Assembly (NCBI GenBank): GCA_945865485.1
Contig: CAMBEC010000003.1
Location: 1-64,000 of the forward strand
Direction: 5' to 3'
From: Rickettsia typhi
Lineage (GTDB): Bacteria; Pseudomonadota; Alphaproteobacteria; Rickettsiales; Rickettsiaceae
DNA: 64,000 nt
Program-made: the position numbers and the translations under genes
Shown: positions 18,745 through 27,449 of the stretch, piece by piece
How the letters are laid out: every line of letters starts with the position of its first letter
Position numbering within the stretch: position 1 is the stretch's first letter
The notes under the pieces: generated by a model
What the model was told of the DNA's origin: nothing
The model's database searches: none
Seen by the model: the letters and a program-made list of their open reading frames with translations, nothing else

Positions 18745-19155
18745 ATGTCACTTACATTTATTCACGATTTTCAAAATCGAATCTATTCTTCTTTATCAGA
18801 GGATAAAGAAATTATGTTCATAGTTAAAAAAATATATATAGGGGCTATTCAAGACGGAGTTAGTCCATTTTTGCTTATAAATGTTGCAAAAGCTGACGAT
18901 CTTTCTGTGCATAATATTGCCTTATATGAGGTTGAATTTCAAGTTTCAGCTTATGCAAAGGATCAAAATCATCAATTATTAGTAAAGCTTTCTGATTTGA
19001 TAGTAAGCAATCTGTCCAAGATAAATAGATTATTTGGCGGATATATGATTGATGGTATCAAGGCTAATAATATGCAATTTGAGAAAGCAAAGGATTTGGT
19101 TTTGAATAGGCTAGTTATTAATTATAAATCATTTATAAAAAAAGAAGGTTACTAA
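18745..19155 (+). CDS. GTA tail terminator-like protein (DUF3168, gp8-like)
   Basis: 136 residues. Resembles the DUF3168 family (GTA gp8, tail terminator) with an N-terminal helix, a central segment ALYEVEFQVSAYAKDQNHQLLVKLSDLI and a final KDLVLNRLVINYKSF. Its last base is the first base of the next gene's ATG (TAATG). In canonical GTA clusters the major tail protein, chaperones and tape measure would follow; here they are missing. Confidence 0.7.
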   Translation: MSLTFIHDFQNRIYSSLSEDKEIMFIVKKIYIGAIQDGVSPFLLINVAKADDLSVHNIALYEVEFQVSAYAKDQNHQLLVKLSDLIVSNLSKINRLFGGYMIDGIKANNMQFEKAKDLVLNRLVINYKSFIKKEGY

Positions 19156-19751
19156 TGAATTTTCATAACGTAAATTTACCCAAATATATAGAGATATTTG
19201 CAGTAGGCGTTTCAGAATTTACTACATCATGTGCCACATCCATGTCAGGACGAGAGGCTAGATCATCGGATAGTCAGATAGCTCGTAGGCGTTACCTTTT
19301 AAAAGAATGTAGGTTATCACAGCTTCAGTTTGATGCTTTTAATAGCTTTTTTATTGCAAGAGCTGGCAAAAGATTTTCTTTTCGCTTAAAAGATTATTTT
19401 GATTTTACGGTTGATAAACAAATTATTGCTACTGGTGATGATATAGAAACAAAATTTCAGTTAAAAAAGCTATATCAGGATGATTTTGCACCTTACTTAC
19501 GCAGTATAACAAAACCTAAAATTAGTACTTTAAAACTTTGGTTAAATAATGAAGAGATTGTACCGCAAGATATAGGTTTAGATGACGGAATTGTAAATCT
19601 AGGTAAGCCACTCCCCACAGGCGTTAAACTGGTCGCTAGTTTTGAATTTGATGTTCCGGTGCGATTTGCTAATGATAACTTTGAATACAGTTTTAATAAA
19701 GACGGGACAATAAGTTTAGATAAAGCTGAATTGATTGAGGTATTAGAATGA
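19155..19751 (+). CDS. GTA distal tail protein (DUF2460/TIGR02217, gp12-like)
   Basis: 198 residues of the DUF2460 family, equal to GTA gp12, which forms the distal tail ring. Typical are the start FHNVNLPKYIEIFAVGV, the middle SQIARRRYLLKECRLSQLQFDAFNSFFIARAGKRFSF-type block with the F-x-AR-G-x-FSFRLKD pattern, and FEFDVPVRFANDNFEYSF near the end. It overlaps both neighbours by 1 and 4 bases, a tight translational unit with the DUF3168 and hub genes. Confidence 0.9.
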   Translation: MNFHNVNLPKYIEIFAVGVSEFTTSCATSMSGREARSSDSQIARRRYLLKECRLSQLQFDAFNSFFIARAGKRFSFRLKDYFDFTVDKQIIATGDDIETKFQLKKLYQDDFAPYLRSITKPKISTLKLWLNNEEIVPQDIGLDDGIVNLGKPLPTGVKLVASFEFDVPVRFANDNFEYSFNKDGTISLDKAELIEVLE

Positions 19752-20509
19752 GTTTAAAAGAAGATTTGATTTATATGTTTGATATAAAGTGCAAAAATGG
19801 TGAGGAATTTCATCTAACTTCATCATCAGTTTCTTATAAAATAGACAGTGTAGATTATATACCCAATTCTGGTTTAAATTTTATTGCTGGAGAGTTTGAT
19901 GAATCTGCTCATAATAATATTTGTATAAAAGGGGTTTTTGAGCAAGGTGGTATTCAAAAAAAAGATAATTTAGCCGGGGCTTTGGTTAAAATATCTCATA
20001 TGAACTCTGGGAAATTAGTACATTTTATAAGTTATTTTTGTACTCAATACCTAAGCAAAGATCTAGAGTTTGAGATGCGATGTGAGTCAGAGGTCATCAA
20101 ATATAATCAGTCACTTTTACAAATGTTCAGCAAGACATGTAGAGCAAATTTTGGTGATAGTAGGTGCAAAGTTTCAATAGAAGAATATGCGGTAAGGACT
20201 GAAGTTACTGATTTTGTTGGGAATTTACTTAGATGTGCATTTGAAGGATTTGATAATGGATATTTTAAAAATGGCAGGTTGCTAGCAGTTGGTGAAGAAA
20301 ATAATAAGTACGAGTTCAAAATATTATCGCACCTTGGGAATAATATTGACATTGATCTAGACACAGAGTTTGATTTTACAAAACATAAATTAGTCACTTT
20401 AATTCCTGGGTGCGATAAAAACTATAGAACTTGTTGCTATTCTTTTAATAATGCAGTAAATTTCAGGGGTGAACCGGTCATCCCGGAGTCTAATATTATA
20501 GAAAATTGA
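19748..20509 (+). CDS. GTA hub protein with Fe-S cysteines (DUF2163/BR0599, gp13-like)
   Basis: 253 residues, equal to GTA gp13. The N-terminal half is DUF2163 and the C-terminal half the BR0599 domain. Cysteines fall at about 131 and 140 (SKTCRANFGDSRCKV) and at 222 and 229/230 (PGCDKNYRTCC). In the Rhodobacter GTA hub four cysteines in this domain hold an iron-sulfur cluster. The C-terminal FNNAVNFRGEPVIP is also typical. It overlaps the distal tail gene by 4 bases. The following gp14 cell-wall peptidase and gp15 receptor-binding genes are not in the window. Confidence 0.88.
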   Translation: MSLKEDLIYMFDIKCKNGEEFHLTSSSVSYKIDSVDYIPNSGLNFIAGEFDESAHNNICIKGVFEQGGIQKKDNLAGALVKISHMNSGKLVHFISYFCTQYLSKDLEFEMRCESEVIKYNQSLLQMFSKTCRANFGDSRCKVSIEEYAVRTEVTDFVGNLLRCAFEGFDNGYFKNGRLLAVGEENNKYEFKILSHLGNNIDIDLDTEFDFTKHKLVTLIPGCDKNYRTCCYSFNNAVNFRGEPVIPESNIIEN

Positions 20510-20524
20510 TAACAGAATTTATTG

Positions 20525-20686
20525 ATGTTGAAGCATTTTTTATCTGGTTTTTTGAGTGTATTTAGGTTGGGGCAGGTGTCCACAAAATATATTAATACAG
20601 TTGATATTTCAGAGTATTTTATCCAAGCTAGCCAAGACATCAGTAGTTCGTATGAGAAGATAAAGATAGACCATGAAAGAAAGTAA
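20525..20686 (+). CDS. Small hypothetical protein (53 aa) overlapping the DUF2335 gene
   Basis: An ATG 16 bases after the hub stop opens a 53-codon frame beginning MLKHFLSGFLSVFRLGQ and containing YINTVDISEYFIQ and SSSYEKIKIDHERK. It overlaps the next gene's start by 14 bases, a typical operon overlap. The translation looks like a real protein: an amphipathic N-terminal helix then a charged C-terminus. No family is recognised. Its place suggests a small partner of the DUF2335 protein or a GTA-associated gene. Confidence 0.5.
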   Translation: MLKHFLSGFLSVFRLGQVSTKYINTVDISEYFIQASQDISSSYEKIKIDHERK

Positions 20687-21155
20687 AAAATTTTTTGATA
20701 ATAATCGCTTGAACAAAGGATACAGCAGGGTTGTTAACTTTTATCAAAGTGATGCTAACCTAATTCGTAAGAAATATAAGCATGTCCTTCCTCCCATCGA
20801 AATGACAGAACAGTATGAGGAGCTTTATCCGGGTACTTTTGAGAAGTTGTTGGATATGGCTCAGCGCGAGCAAAACCACAGACACTCTATGGATCTCTTG
20901 GAGATAGAAAGGCATGCTAGAGATACAAAGTTAGGCAGAATGTTTGCATTAATTTTTATTGCGATCGTAGCGTTTGGAACAGTGATATTAGCCGCTTTAG
21001 GAGGCGTATTGATTGCAACTTTATTTGCTCTGTTTGCTTTTTGTTGTATCACAATCGTCTCTTACCTTTATTCTAAAACGTATATTAAAAAAGAGCCGAA
21101 CAAAGTTAGGTATAATAACAACAGGCCTAATAACCCTAGACACAGAACAGCCTAG
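20673..21155 (+). CDS. DUF2335 membrane protein
   Basis: 160 residues. The N-terminal cytoplasmic part contains PPIEMTEQYEELYPGTFEKLLDMAQREQNHRHSMDL, the DUF2335 pattern (a helical region ending in an HR motif), followed by two membrane spans at about residues 90-130 and a basic tail. The family has no established function and is often found near phage-like genes. It probably belongs to the GTA transcript because the preceding 53-codon frame overlaps it. A TCTA microsatellite begins 7 bases after the stop. Confidence 0.75.
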   Translation: MKESKKFFDNNRLNKGYSRVVNFYQSDANLIRKKYKHVLPPIEMTEQYEELYPGTFEKLLDMAQREQNHRHSMDLLEIERHARDTKLGRMFALIFIAIVAFGTVILAALGGVLIATLFALFAFCCITIVSYLYSKTYIKKEPNKVRYNNNRPNNPRHRTA

Positions 21156-21162
21156 GGGTTGG

Positions 21163-21226
<64 letters not shown>

Positions 21227-21294
21227 ACTAGCTTGGCGAAAATAGTTATTTTCTGTGGCTTAATTCTTTATCCTAGCTTTTTATTTCAATTTTT

Positions 21295-21598
21295 TTAGAA
21301 GTTTCTTTTTCTAGTTTTGGTATTTATATGCAAAATATTATTCTCGAATTTAGCGTTTACATTACCTGAGGCGACGTTGCTAGGCGGCATAACGGCACGT
21401 TCATGGAAAACCATAGTATCCTCCAGGATAATCTCTTTCTTTTTGTCCGAAATGTTCTTCCTTTTTACCTTTTATAGTCAAAATATTATCGTTGATTCTA
21501 ACTTCTATATCGGACTGATTAAGTCCTGGAAGCGCTGCATCTATAAAATGCTTTAAAAGTGCGCGATTTAGAGGGGGTAGTTTAGGTATTTCTAAATA
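21295..21598 (-). pseudogene. hsp20 (small heat-shock protein) pseudogene, frameshifted and 5'-truncated
   Basis: On the minus strand one frame reads HFIDAALPGLNQSDIEVRIN-DNILTIKGKKEEH and on to PGGYYGF, the alpha-crystallin domain of Hsp20 proteins, then meets TGA. A shift to another frame continues HERAVMPPSNVASGNVNAKF-ENNILHI, the end of the same domain, down to a TAA at 21295. The N-terminal region is interrupted by a stop at about 21600. Two reading frames are therefore needed, so it is not a working gene unless there is a sequencing error near 21405. Confidence 0.82.
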
Positions 21599-22082
21599 TT
21601 ATTGTAAAATATCTACAAAGCTTACGTGAAGCACAATTTAAACCTTAGATTGTATTGCTGTGCTACTTAGGTATAAAAGTAAAAAAGATTATAAATTCAT
21701 TCTATCTTAGTAACAAATGTTATTATCAAGTTACCTATTATTCCAAGGTATAAAAGACTAACCCTTAGTTAACTTATGGTAATGCGCGGGTTGAAGTTAT
21801 AAAAATTAGGCCTTACCTAAAGATAAAAATCCATCATTTATTTATCATTTCAATAGTTAACAAATATCAAGTAAATTTTTGTAACATCTAAATATAAATT
21901 TATTATTTTTATATAATGAAAGGCAGAAAACTGTTGATATTAGCCATATTTTTAAAAAATAATGTTTTATTGAATTATTTACTTAGGCACTTGAGAAAAA
22001 GTTATTATATTAAGCTCTAGGTTGTTTTTTAGTAATACTAAACTATAAAAATTGTATAAAATTTTAATCAGGAGGTTTAATA
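21599..22082. other. Intergenic region, AT-rich, no gene seen
   Basis: About 480 bases of very AT-rich sequence without an open frame of note, tRNA or clear hairpin with T-run. The left part may be the decayed upstream end of the hsp20 gene. The right end has a strong ribosome-binding site, AGGAGG, before the next gene. Confidence 0.5.
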
Positions 22083-22391
22083 ATGAATAGGTATGGCGTA
22101 ATAAAATTTCAATCACCATTTGAAAGAATGAAGGACTATAATTTTAAGCCAGAAGTAAGGTTATATAAATCCGTAATACTACAAGCAATTATAGATGCTT
22201 CTAATGTATCAGATGATTCTTATGCAAAAAAAATTGAGCTAGATGCTAAGGGGTGGCTTTTTGGTAAATCTAAAGATTTTCAGGAAGCTTGTTTTAGAGC
22301 TGAGATTGAACCGTATTATGTTATTAGAACAGCTAAAAAGCTCATTAGGCTGAATTCAAACAATAAGCCTAACGAACTAAGAGTAGCTTGA
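22083..22391 (+). CDS. Conserved-looking hypothetical protein (102 aa)
   Basis: Starts with ATG after a near-perfect AGGAGG, which supports real expression. The protein is small, basic and soluble. The segment LQAIIDASNVSDDSYAKKIELDAKGWLFGKSKDFQEACFRAEIEPYYVIRTAKKLI looks like a compact helical domain. Its general shape recalls small DNA-binding or regulatory proteins, but no family is recognised and I assign no function. Monocistronic, 160 bases before hpf. Confidence 0.75.
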   Translation: MNRYGVIKFQSPFERMKDYNFKPEVRLYKSVILQAIIDASNVSDDSYAKKIELDAKGWLFGKSKDFQEACFRAEIEPYYVIRTAKKLIRLNSNNKPNELRVA

Positions 22392-22552
22392 TAACATTAT
22401 TTTTAAGATAAATCAATAGTTAAATAATCACATAATCTATTAAACACTAAAGTATGTTTATTTCTATCCTTGAATTTTTATTAGGTATATACTACTTAAA
22501 GGTGAGTGTAACTCTCTTACACGATATAATTACATATAATTGGAGATAAATT

Positions 22553-23122
22553 ATGCATATACAAGTATCAGGACAGCACATTTCTATTGGCAATTCAATT
22601 CAGGAATATGTAATTGAAAAGCTATCCAACATAGTAAAAAAATACTTTGCTGGAGCACAGAGTGGGCACGTACATTTTTCTAAGCAAGGACGGGAATTTG
22701 GTTGCGATATAGTGGTTAATGAAGGTACAGGAAGACATATGATAATGAAAAGTAACAGCTTTTCTGATGAAATATACAACTCGTTTGATATTGCGCTTAG
22801 TAAGCTTGAGAAGCAACTTAGGCGTTATAAATCGAAATTAAATAATCATGGTGATCGCGCAAAACTTTCTGAAATAACTTCCGAAGCAGTAAAATATATA
22901 ATTTCTCATGATCATTCAGGCGAAAAGGAGTTTAATGTAGATAACCCTGCAATAGTTGCTGAAAAACCAGCTAAGATTTTATCTCTTTCGGTAGGAGAGG
23001 CTGTCATGAAGATGGATTTGGAAAACCTACCAGCTTTGTTATTTGAAAACGTGAAAACAAAAAGAGTGAATGTCGTTTACTATAGAAAAGATGGTAATAT
23101 TTCTTGGGTAGATACAAAGTAG
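22553..23122 (+). CDS. hpf: Ribosome hibernation promoting factor, long form
   Basis: 189 residues. The N-terminal HPF/YfiA domain (about 1-100) opens with MHIQVSGQHISIGNSIQEYV and includes KLEKQLRRYKSKL. A linker follows, then a C-terminal dimerisation domain (about 130-189) with VGEAVMKMDLENLPALLFEN and VNVVYYRKDGNISWVD. Long HPF dimerises 70S ribosomes into inactive 100S particles in starvation or slow growth. It has GGAG before its ATG and is a single gene. Confidence 0.93.
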   Translation: MHIQVSGQHISIGNSIQEYVIEKLSNIVKKYFAGAQSGHVHFSKQGREFGCDIVVNEGTGRHMIMKSNSFSDEIYNSFDIALSKLEKQLRRYKSKLNNHGDRAKLSEITSEAVKYIISHDHSGEKEFNVDNPAIVAEKPAKILSLSVGEAVMKMDLENLPALLFENVKTKRVNVVYYRKDGNISWVDTK

Positions 23123-23224
23123 TGACTTTTTAAATAAGCCTAAGTTTAGAGATACTCTTATGAGTATATAAATCAGGCAAACTAGGTCATGCTTAGTTCC
23201 AATGTTACAAGGAATTTTTTTACT

Positions 23225-24217
23225 TTATAAAATACTATCTTCTTGTAATTTTGTGTAAATAGAAAATATATCAAAGCAACTTGGATTCTGTTTATAACTA
23301 ACTTCGGCTTTTTGTAGAGCATCTATATACTTAAGAGCATCAGCTGAACTATATATACGTACTATTTGCTTAAAGTCATCGACATATTTGAAGAAAATTG
23401 GTGGAGAAAGAGATTTGATTGCTTTATCTATAGTTTCTCCATCTTCAACCCTTGATGCTACAGAGTAAACATTAAAAAAATATCTGAGTAATGCTCTGAT
23501 CATTAGCACTTCATTTATGCTTTGTTGCTTTAGTTTTTCAATTTCTTTCAACAATTTTAACGGTTCTTTTTTACTGAAATAAATGCACATATCATCGCCG
23601 CTTGCTAAGAGATCTTGGCTAAGTGAAAGTAGTATATCTCCTTTAGTAATAGTTGTTTTGTCATGTGTATAATAAAAAAGTTTTTCTAACTCTGATTTTA
23701 TTATCTGGTGATCACCTTTTAAATGCGACTTGAGATAAAACAGGGCCTCTTCATCAATTTGTTTATGTCTATTCCTGCATTGCTCAAGAATAATTTTTGA
23801 TATAGTTTGCTCGTTATCAAAGTAACAAGCTAAGATTGCTAAATGCTGTTGTTCTTCAAAGAATTTACGTATACCATTTGCTGGTAATGAATCTTGTGCA
23901 ATGAAGCACACAAAGTGGTAAAAGTCGCTTTTAGATAAAAAGTCTTTCATCTCTTTGGTAATAGTATTAGGGATATCGGTAATTTTAATAATTTCCCTTT
24001 TAGCAAAGAAATTTCTGCTGTTTGCAATCATTGATAGTCTATCAGCTGTTAGATCCTTTGCGCAGTAGTTAGAGGAATTTAACGACAGTTTTTTTTCTAT
24101 CAGACTTAAAGAGGAAGAAATAAATCCCTGATTTGGTCCGTAGATTACCAATGCTTTAATTTCTTCACTTTCAATTTTGTGAATTAATTGTCCTAGTCCA
24201 TTTGTAAAGAATTTCAT
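23225..24217 (-). CDS. holA: DNA polymerase III subunit delta
   Basis: 330 residues. Delta opens the sliding clamp within the clamp loader. The start KALVIYGPNQGFISSSLSLIEKKL is the family's N-terminal pattern (a Walker-like fold without the nucleotide site), then TDRLSMIANSRNFFAKREIIKI, and a C-terminal helical collar with EAELQKAE-like DALQKAEVSYK. It overlaps lptE by 4 bases, an arrangement common in proteobacteria where lptE-holA are paired. Confidence 0.9.
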   Translation of the reverse strand: MKFFTNGLGQLIHKIESEEIKALVIYGPNQGFISSSLSLIEKKLSLNSSNYCAKDLTADRLSMIANSRNFFAKREIIKITDIPNTITKEMKDFLSKSDFYHFVCFIAQDSLPANGIRKFFEEQQHLAILACYFDNEQTISKIILEQCRNRHKQIDEEALFYLKSHLKGDHQIIKSELEKLFYYTHDKTTITKGDILLSLSQDLLASGDDMCIYFSKKEPLKLLKEIEKLKQQSINEVLMIRALLRYFFNVYSVASRVEDGETIDKAIKSLSPPIFFKYVDDFKQIVRIYSSADALKYIDALQKAEVSYKQNPSCFDIFSIYTKLQEDSIL

Positions 24218-24717
24218 TTCGGGCTATTTTCAATATAAAGAATAATTCGATTTCTAACTTCTTCAGCTGAGATTATTGCTAAATTCGTAAGAGTTTGCTG
24301 ATTTTTGTTTAAGTTTTCATACGGAGAAAAGCTTGTGTTATTAGAAGATAATCTTGTGAACTTTCCTGATGTAATTGTTTTTCCAGTCATTTTTTCTTTA
24401 AGCGTATAAGAAACTTTTAATGTAACGATCTCTCTCAGTACATCAGAATTTCTCTGTATTATACTGAAATCTTGAGTAAACTGTAATTTGCTTTCTAGTA
24501 TATAGTTTGCGTGTAAAGAAGTAGGGGGAATAATATTTTTAAGTTGATTATAAAACTCTGCTCCTTCTAGTGTGCAGGGTGGCGCTAGTTCTATTTTCTG
24601 CAGAAGCTCATAGGTCTTGTTATCTGTTGTTTTATAAACAGGTTTGAAACCGCAAGCGCTTATTACCAATAGTGTGGCCATAATCAAAATAATACCAGGC
24701 CAATTTTTAGAAGGCAT
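24214..24717 (-). CDS. lptE: LPS-assembly lipoprotein LptE
   Basis: 167 residues. Lipoprotein signal with lipobox ISAC-GF (Cys at about residue 22), then FKPVYKTTD, the usual LptE beginning. LptE sits in the outer membrane as the plug of the LptD barrel and helps LPS insertion, so its presence suggests an LPS-like outer membrane. Typical are the VSYTLKEKMTGKTITSGKFTRLSSNNTSFSPY region and the helical end. Its coupling with holA is a known proteobacterial gene order. Confidence 0.88.
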   Translation of the reverse strand: MPSKNWPGIILIMATLLVISACGFKPVYKTTDNKTYELLQKIELAPPCTLEGAEFYNQLKNIIPPTSLHANYILESKLQFTQDFSIIQRNSDVLREIVTLKVSYTLKEKMTGKTITSGKFTRLSSNNTSFSPYENLNKNQQTLTNLAIISAEEVRNRIILYIENSPK

Positions 24718-25119
24718 GTTTAACTTCCATAAATTTATAAGGTTGTTTTGAGTTGTTGTTTAAAATGCTACCTAATATAACAGAACAACGTCTCCTTATT
24801 TCGTTATTTTATACTATAATTTGTTCACTATGATAAGCAACCTTCAGAGTATACCCATAAGAAAAGTCACCCAAAGCAAAACACCACTCATATCGGATTT
24901 GATCCGGCGTCTTTTTCAGTTGACCCGAGATTCTAGTTAAGAGTAGGCGCTAGCTTACATGCCTCACGCTCTCCTAAACTGCTACCTTTTTGCACCTAAT
25001 TCAATATGTGGTTTATTATACTATAAACGTAGTTGAATTGTGTGCTTACTCACTCTTGGCGGTGCTTGCTCATACTTGTAAGCTCCACAACTTCTTTAAT
25101 ATATAATCCAGAATTAGCG
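24718..25119. other. Intergenic region with a palindromic repeat
   Basis: No gene seen. A degenerate member of the palindrome family lies at 24890-24910 (ATATCGGA-TTTGA-TCCGGCGT). The remainder, between the 3' end of the RNase gene and the 5' end of lptE, holds the lptE promoter and probably the RNase 3' region. Confidence 0.45.
24890..24910. repeat. Palindromic repeat, degenerate 21-nt core
   Basis: ATATCGGA-TTTGA-TCCGGCGT fits the family core pattern (8-base arms around a 5-base middle) with mismatches at the outer end. Confidence 0.5.
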
Positions 25120-27222
25120 TTAACTTACAATTTTCTCAATCAAACCTTTAATTACAGAACTAGTTCCTGTATTATCTGCTTCTGGTCCAGAGGCAGCATT
25201 ATCGCTATTCGAATTTTGTGTAGTTGACTTTTTTGCAATTCTTTTTCTATTGCGATTCTGTCTACGTTTTTTTGCTGCCACTTTTTCTTGAGAGTCAATT
25301 GGATCCTTTTGTTCTTCAACTGGAGTTTCCAGAGTCTTTGGCTTTAGTTCATCAGTTTTGGGGTTAGAAGAGCTAGAAGCTCTATCTATCCTATGCTTTG
25401 ACTTGTTTGGTGTAGGATTAATATTCTCGGAAAATTCATTGTAAATTTCTGAGGTATCTTGTAACACTGGTGAATCATCAGAATCTAAGGTTTTGTATTT
25501 ATCGGAAAGCCTTATTTTTTCTATAGAGTAACTGTCTGATGTAGCTTCTTTGTCAATGCAGAAATTTAGTTTAATGTTGTATTTATTCTCCACAAAAGCA
25601 ATTTCAGTGCGTTTGTTATTTAGCAAATAAATTATAGAAGATGCAATACCGAAGACATTTACTACGTCGTAAGAACTATTAAAAATTTCATTTTCAATAG
25701 TTCGGAGTATTAGCATCGCATTTGACTCATCAGCTCTTACTACGCCTTTTCCACTACAGTGAGAGCATATATTAGAATTCATCTCTAAAAATGATGGGCG
25801 CAGTCGCTGTCTTGACATTTCAAGCAGCCCAAACGAGCTAATATGAGATGTTTGAATTCTAGCTTTATCTTTACTGAAATATTCCCAAAGTGATCTTTCT
25901 AAGATCTTCTTATTTTTGTTTTCATTTAAATCGATAAAATCGATTATTAATAAACCTGATAGGTCTCTAAGCCTTGCTTGTCTAGAAATTTCTTTCGCTG
26001 CTTCAAGGTTAGTTTTTAAAGCCATTTCTTCTATATTGCGCTCGCTAGTTGCTTTACCAGAGTTAACGTCAATTGAAATCAGAGCTTCTGTTGGGTTGAT
26101 TACTATGTAGCCGCCAGATGGCAAGTAAACGATTGGTTGATAAAGTTTTATTAATTGATCCTCTATCCCAAATTTTGTAAATATAGGAGTTTTACTTTTA
26201 TATTCTTTTACGCTTTTTACTTCATGAGGAAGAATGTCATTCATGAATTTTATGCATGAAGTATATGCCTGTTTCCCTTGAACAACAATTTCTTTTACAT
26301 TGCGATCAAACATATCACGGATAGTTTTTAGAATGATCCCGTCCTCTTGATGAATAAAGCAAGGAGCTTGTGATTGTAAAGTGGTCTCTCTGATTTTATT
26401 CCATAGTTTGGCTAAATAATCGTAGTCTTTTTTTATTTCCAAGGTCGTATGACCTGCGCCAGCTGTTCTAGCAATTACACTGAAAGATTTATTTTCTGTT
26501 TTTGAGACCAGATCATTAATGATTTTTTTTAATCTTTTTCGTTCTTCAGCATTAGAAATCTTCCTTGAGATACCATTTTGTGATGGTTTATTTGGCATTA
26601 AAACGCAGTATTTACCGGCAAGAGAGATAAAAGTTGTCATTGACGCGCCTTTATTACCACGCTCTTCTTTTGTCACTTGGATAAGTAATATTTGTCCCTT
26701 TTTTATGACCTCTTGAATCTTGTACTGCCCTTTATGCGGAGGTTCTTCATGATCCCTGGAGATTCCATCAATTTCGTCGTCTTCAGCGTCGATATTAAAA
26801 TCTGATTGAAGTTTTTCATCAATCATTTTTTCAATAGTGCTGATATCAACGTCATCACTATCGACCAGCTCATGAAATTTTGTATTGGCGCTTTTTTCTG
26901 CTAAATCTTCTGACGTAATCTCTGCGGAGCTTAACTCATTACCAGCTAGAGTGTTAGCTTTCTTGTCCGTGGATAAAGTTTGGTAATAGTCTGGGTGTAT
27001 TTCACTAAATGGCAAAAATCCACCTTTATCGCTGCCATAATCGACAAAAGCCGCTTGAAGGGATGGTTCTATTCTTGTTATCTTTGCTAGGTAAATATTT
27101 CCTTTAATTTGTTTTTTATTAGTGGAACTAAATTCTAAATTTTCAATATTGTTGTTCTTGTCCAGCAAAATTACCCGTGTTTCTGAGGGAAAATTTGCAT
27201 CGACTATTATTTTTTTGCTCAT
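25120..27222 (-). CDS. rne: Ribonuclease E/G
   Basis: 700 residues. Single-strand endoribonuclease for mRNA decay and rRNA processing. An N-terminal S1 domain (IKGNIYLAKITRIEPSLQAAFVDYG and the later GQILLIQVTKEERGNKGASMTTFISLAGKY) carries a long acidic insertion at about 90-165. The catalytic part has RTAGAGHT, then ISIDVNSGKAT and IIDFIDL with the two metal-binding Asp residues, and the zinc-link CSHCSGKG. The C-terminal 100 residues are charged and low in complexity (KKRRQNRNRKR), a short scaffold or RNA-binding tail. The insertion and tail fit RNase E of Alphaproteobacteria better than RNase G. Confidence 0.9.
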   Translation of the reverse strand: MSKKIIVDANFPSETRVILLDKNNNIENLEFSSTNKKQIKGNIYLAKITRIEPSLQAAFVDYGSDKGGFLPFSEIHPDYYQTLSTDKKANTLAGNELSSAEITSEDLAEKSANTKFHELVDSDDVDISTIEKMIDEKLQSDFNIDAEDDEIDGISRDHEEPPHKGQYKIQEVIKKGQILLIQVTKEERGNKGASMTTFISLAGKYCVLMPNKPSQNGISRKISNAEERKRLKKIINDLVSKTENKSFSVIARTAGAGHTTLEIKKDYDYLAKLWNKIRETTLQSQAPCFIHQEDGIILKTIRDMFDRNVKEIVVQGKQAYTSCIKFMNDILPHEVKSVKEYKSKTPIFTKFGIEDQLIKLYQPIVYLPSGGYIVINPTEALISIDVNSGKATSERNIEEMALKTNLEAAKEISRQARLRDLSGLLIIDFIDLNENKNKKILERSLWEYFSKDKARIQTSHISSFGLLEMSRQRLRPSFLEMNSNICSHCSGKGVVRADESNAMLILRTIENEIFNSSYDVVNVFGIASSIIYLLNNKRTEIAFVENKYNIKLNFCIDKEATSDSYSIEKIRLSDKYKTLDSDDSPVLQDTSEIYNEFSENINPTPNKSKHRIDRASSSSNPKTDELKPKTLETPVEEQKDPIDSQEKVAAKKRRQNRNRKRIAKKSTTQNSNSDNAASGPEADNTGTSSVIKGLIEKIVS

Positions 27223-27449
27223 ACCTTCTCATAAAATATATTTATTTACTTTAAAGTCAGGCAAACATACATCGTAAAACGAGAATTTATATATCCATCA
27301 TATTCATTCGCTTTATTTATTGTGCTATTGGATTTACGCTCACACTTATAACTAAATATTTATCTACCTACATTGAGGACGATGCAAATTAGTTGCCCTT
27401 GACTAGTAAAATTTATATACCAACAATAGGCTATTAGCAAACAATATTT

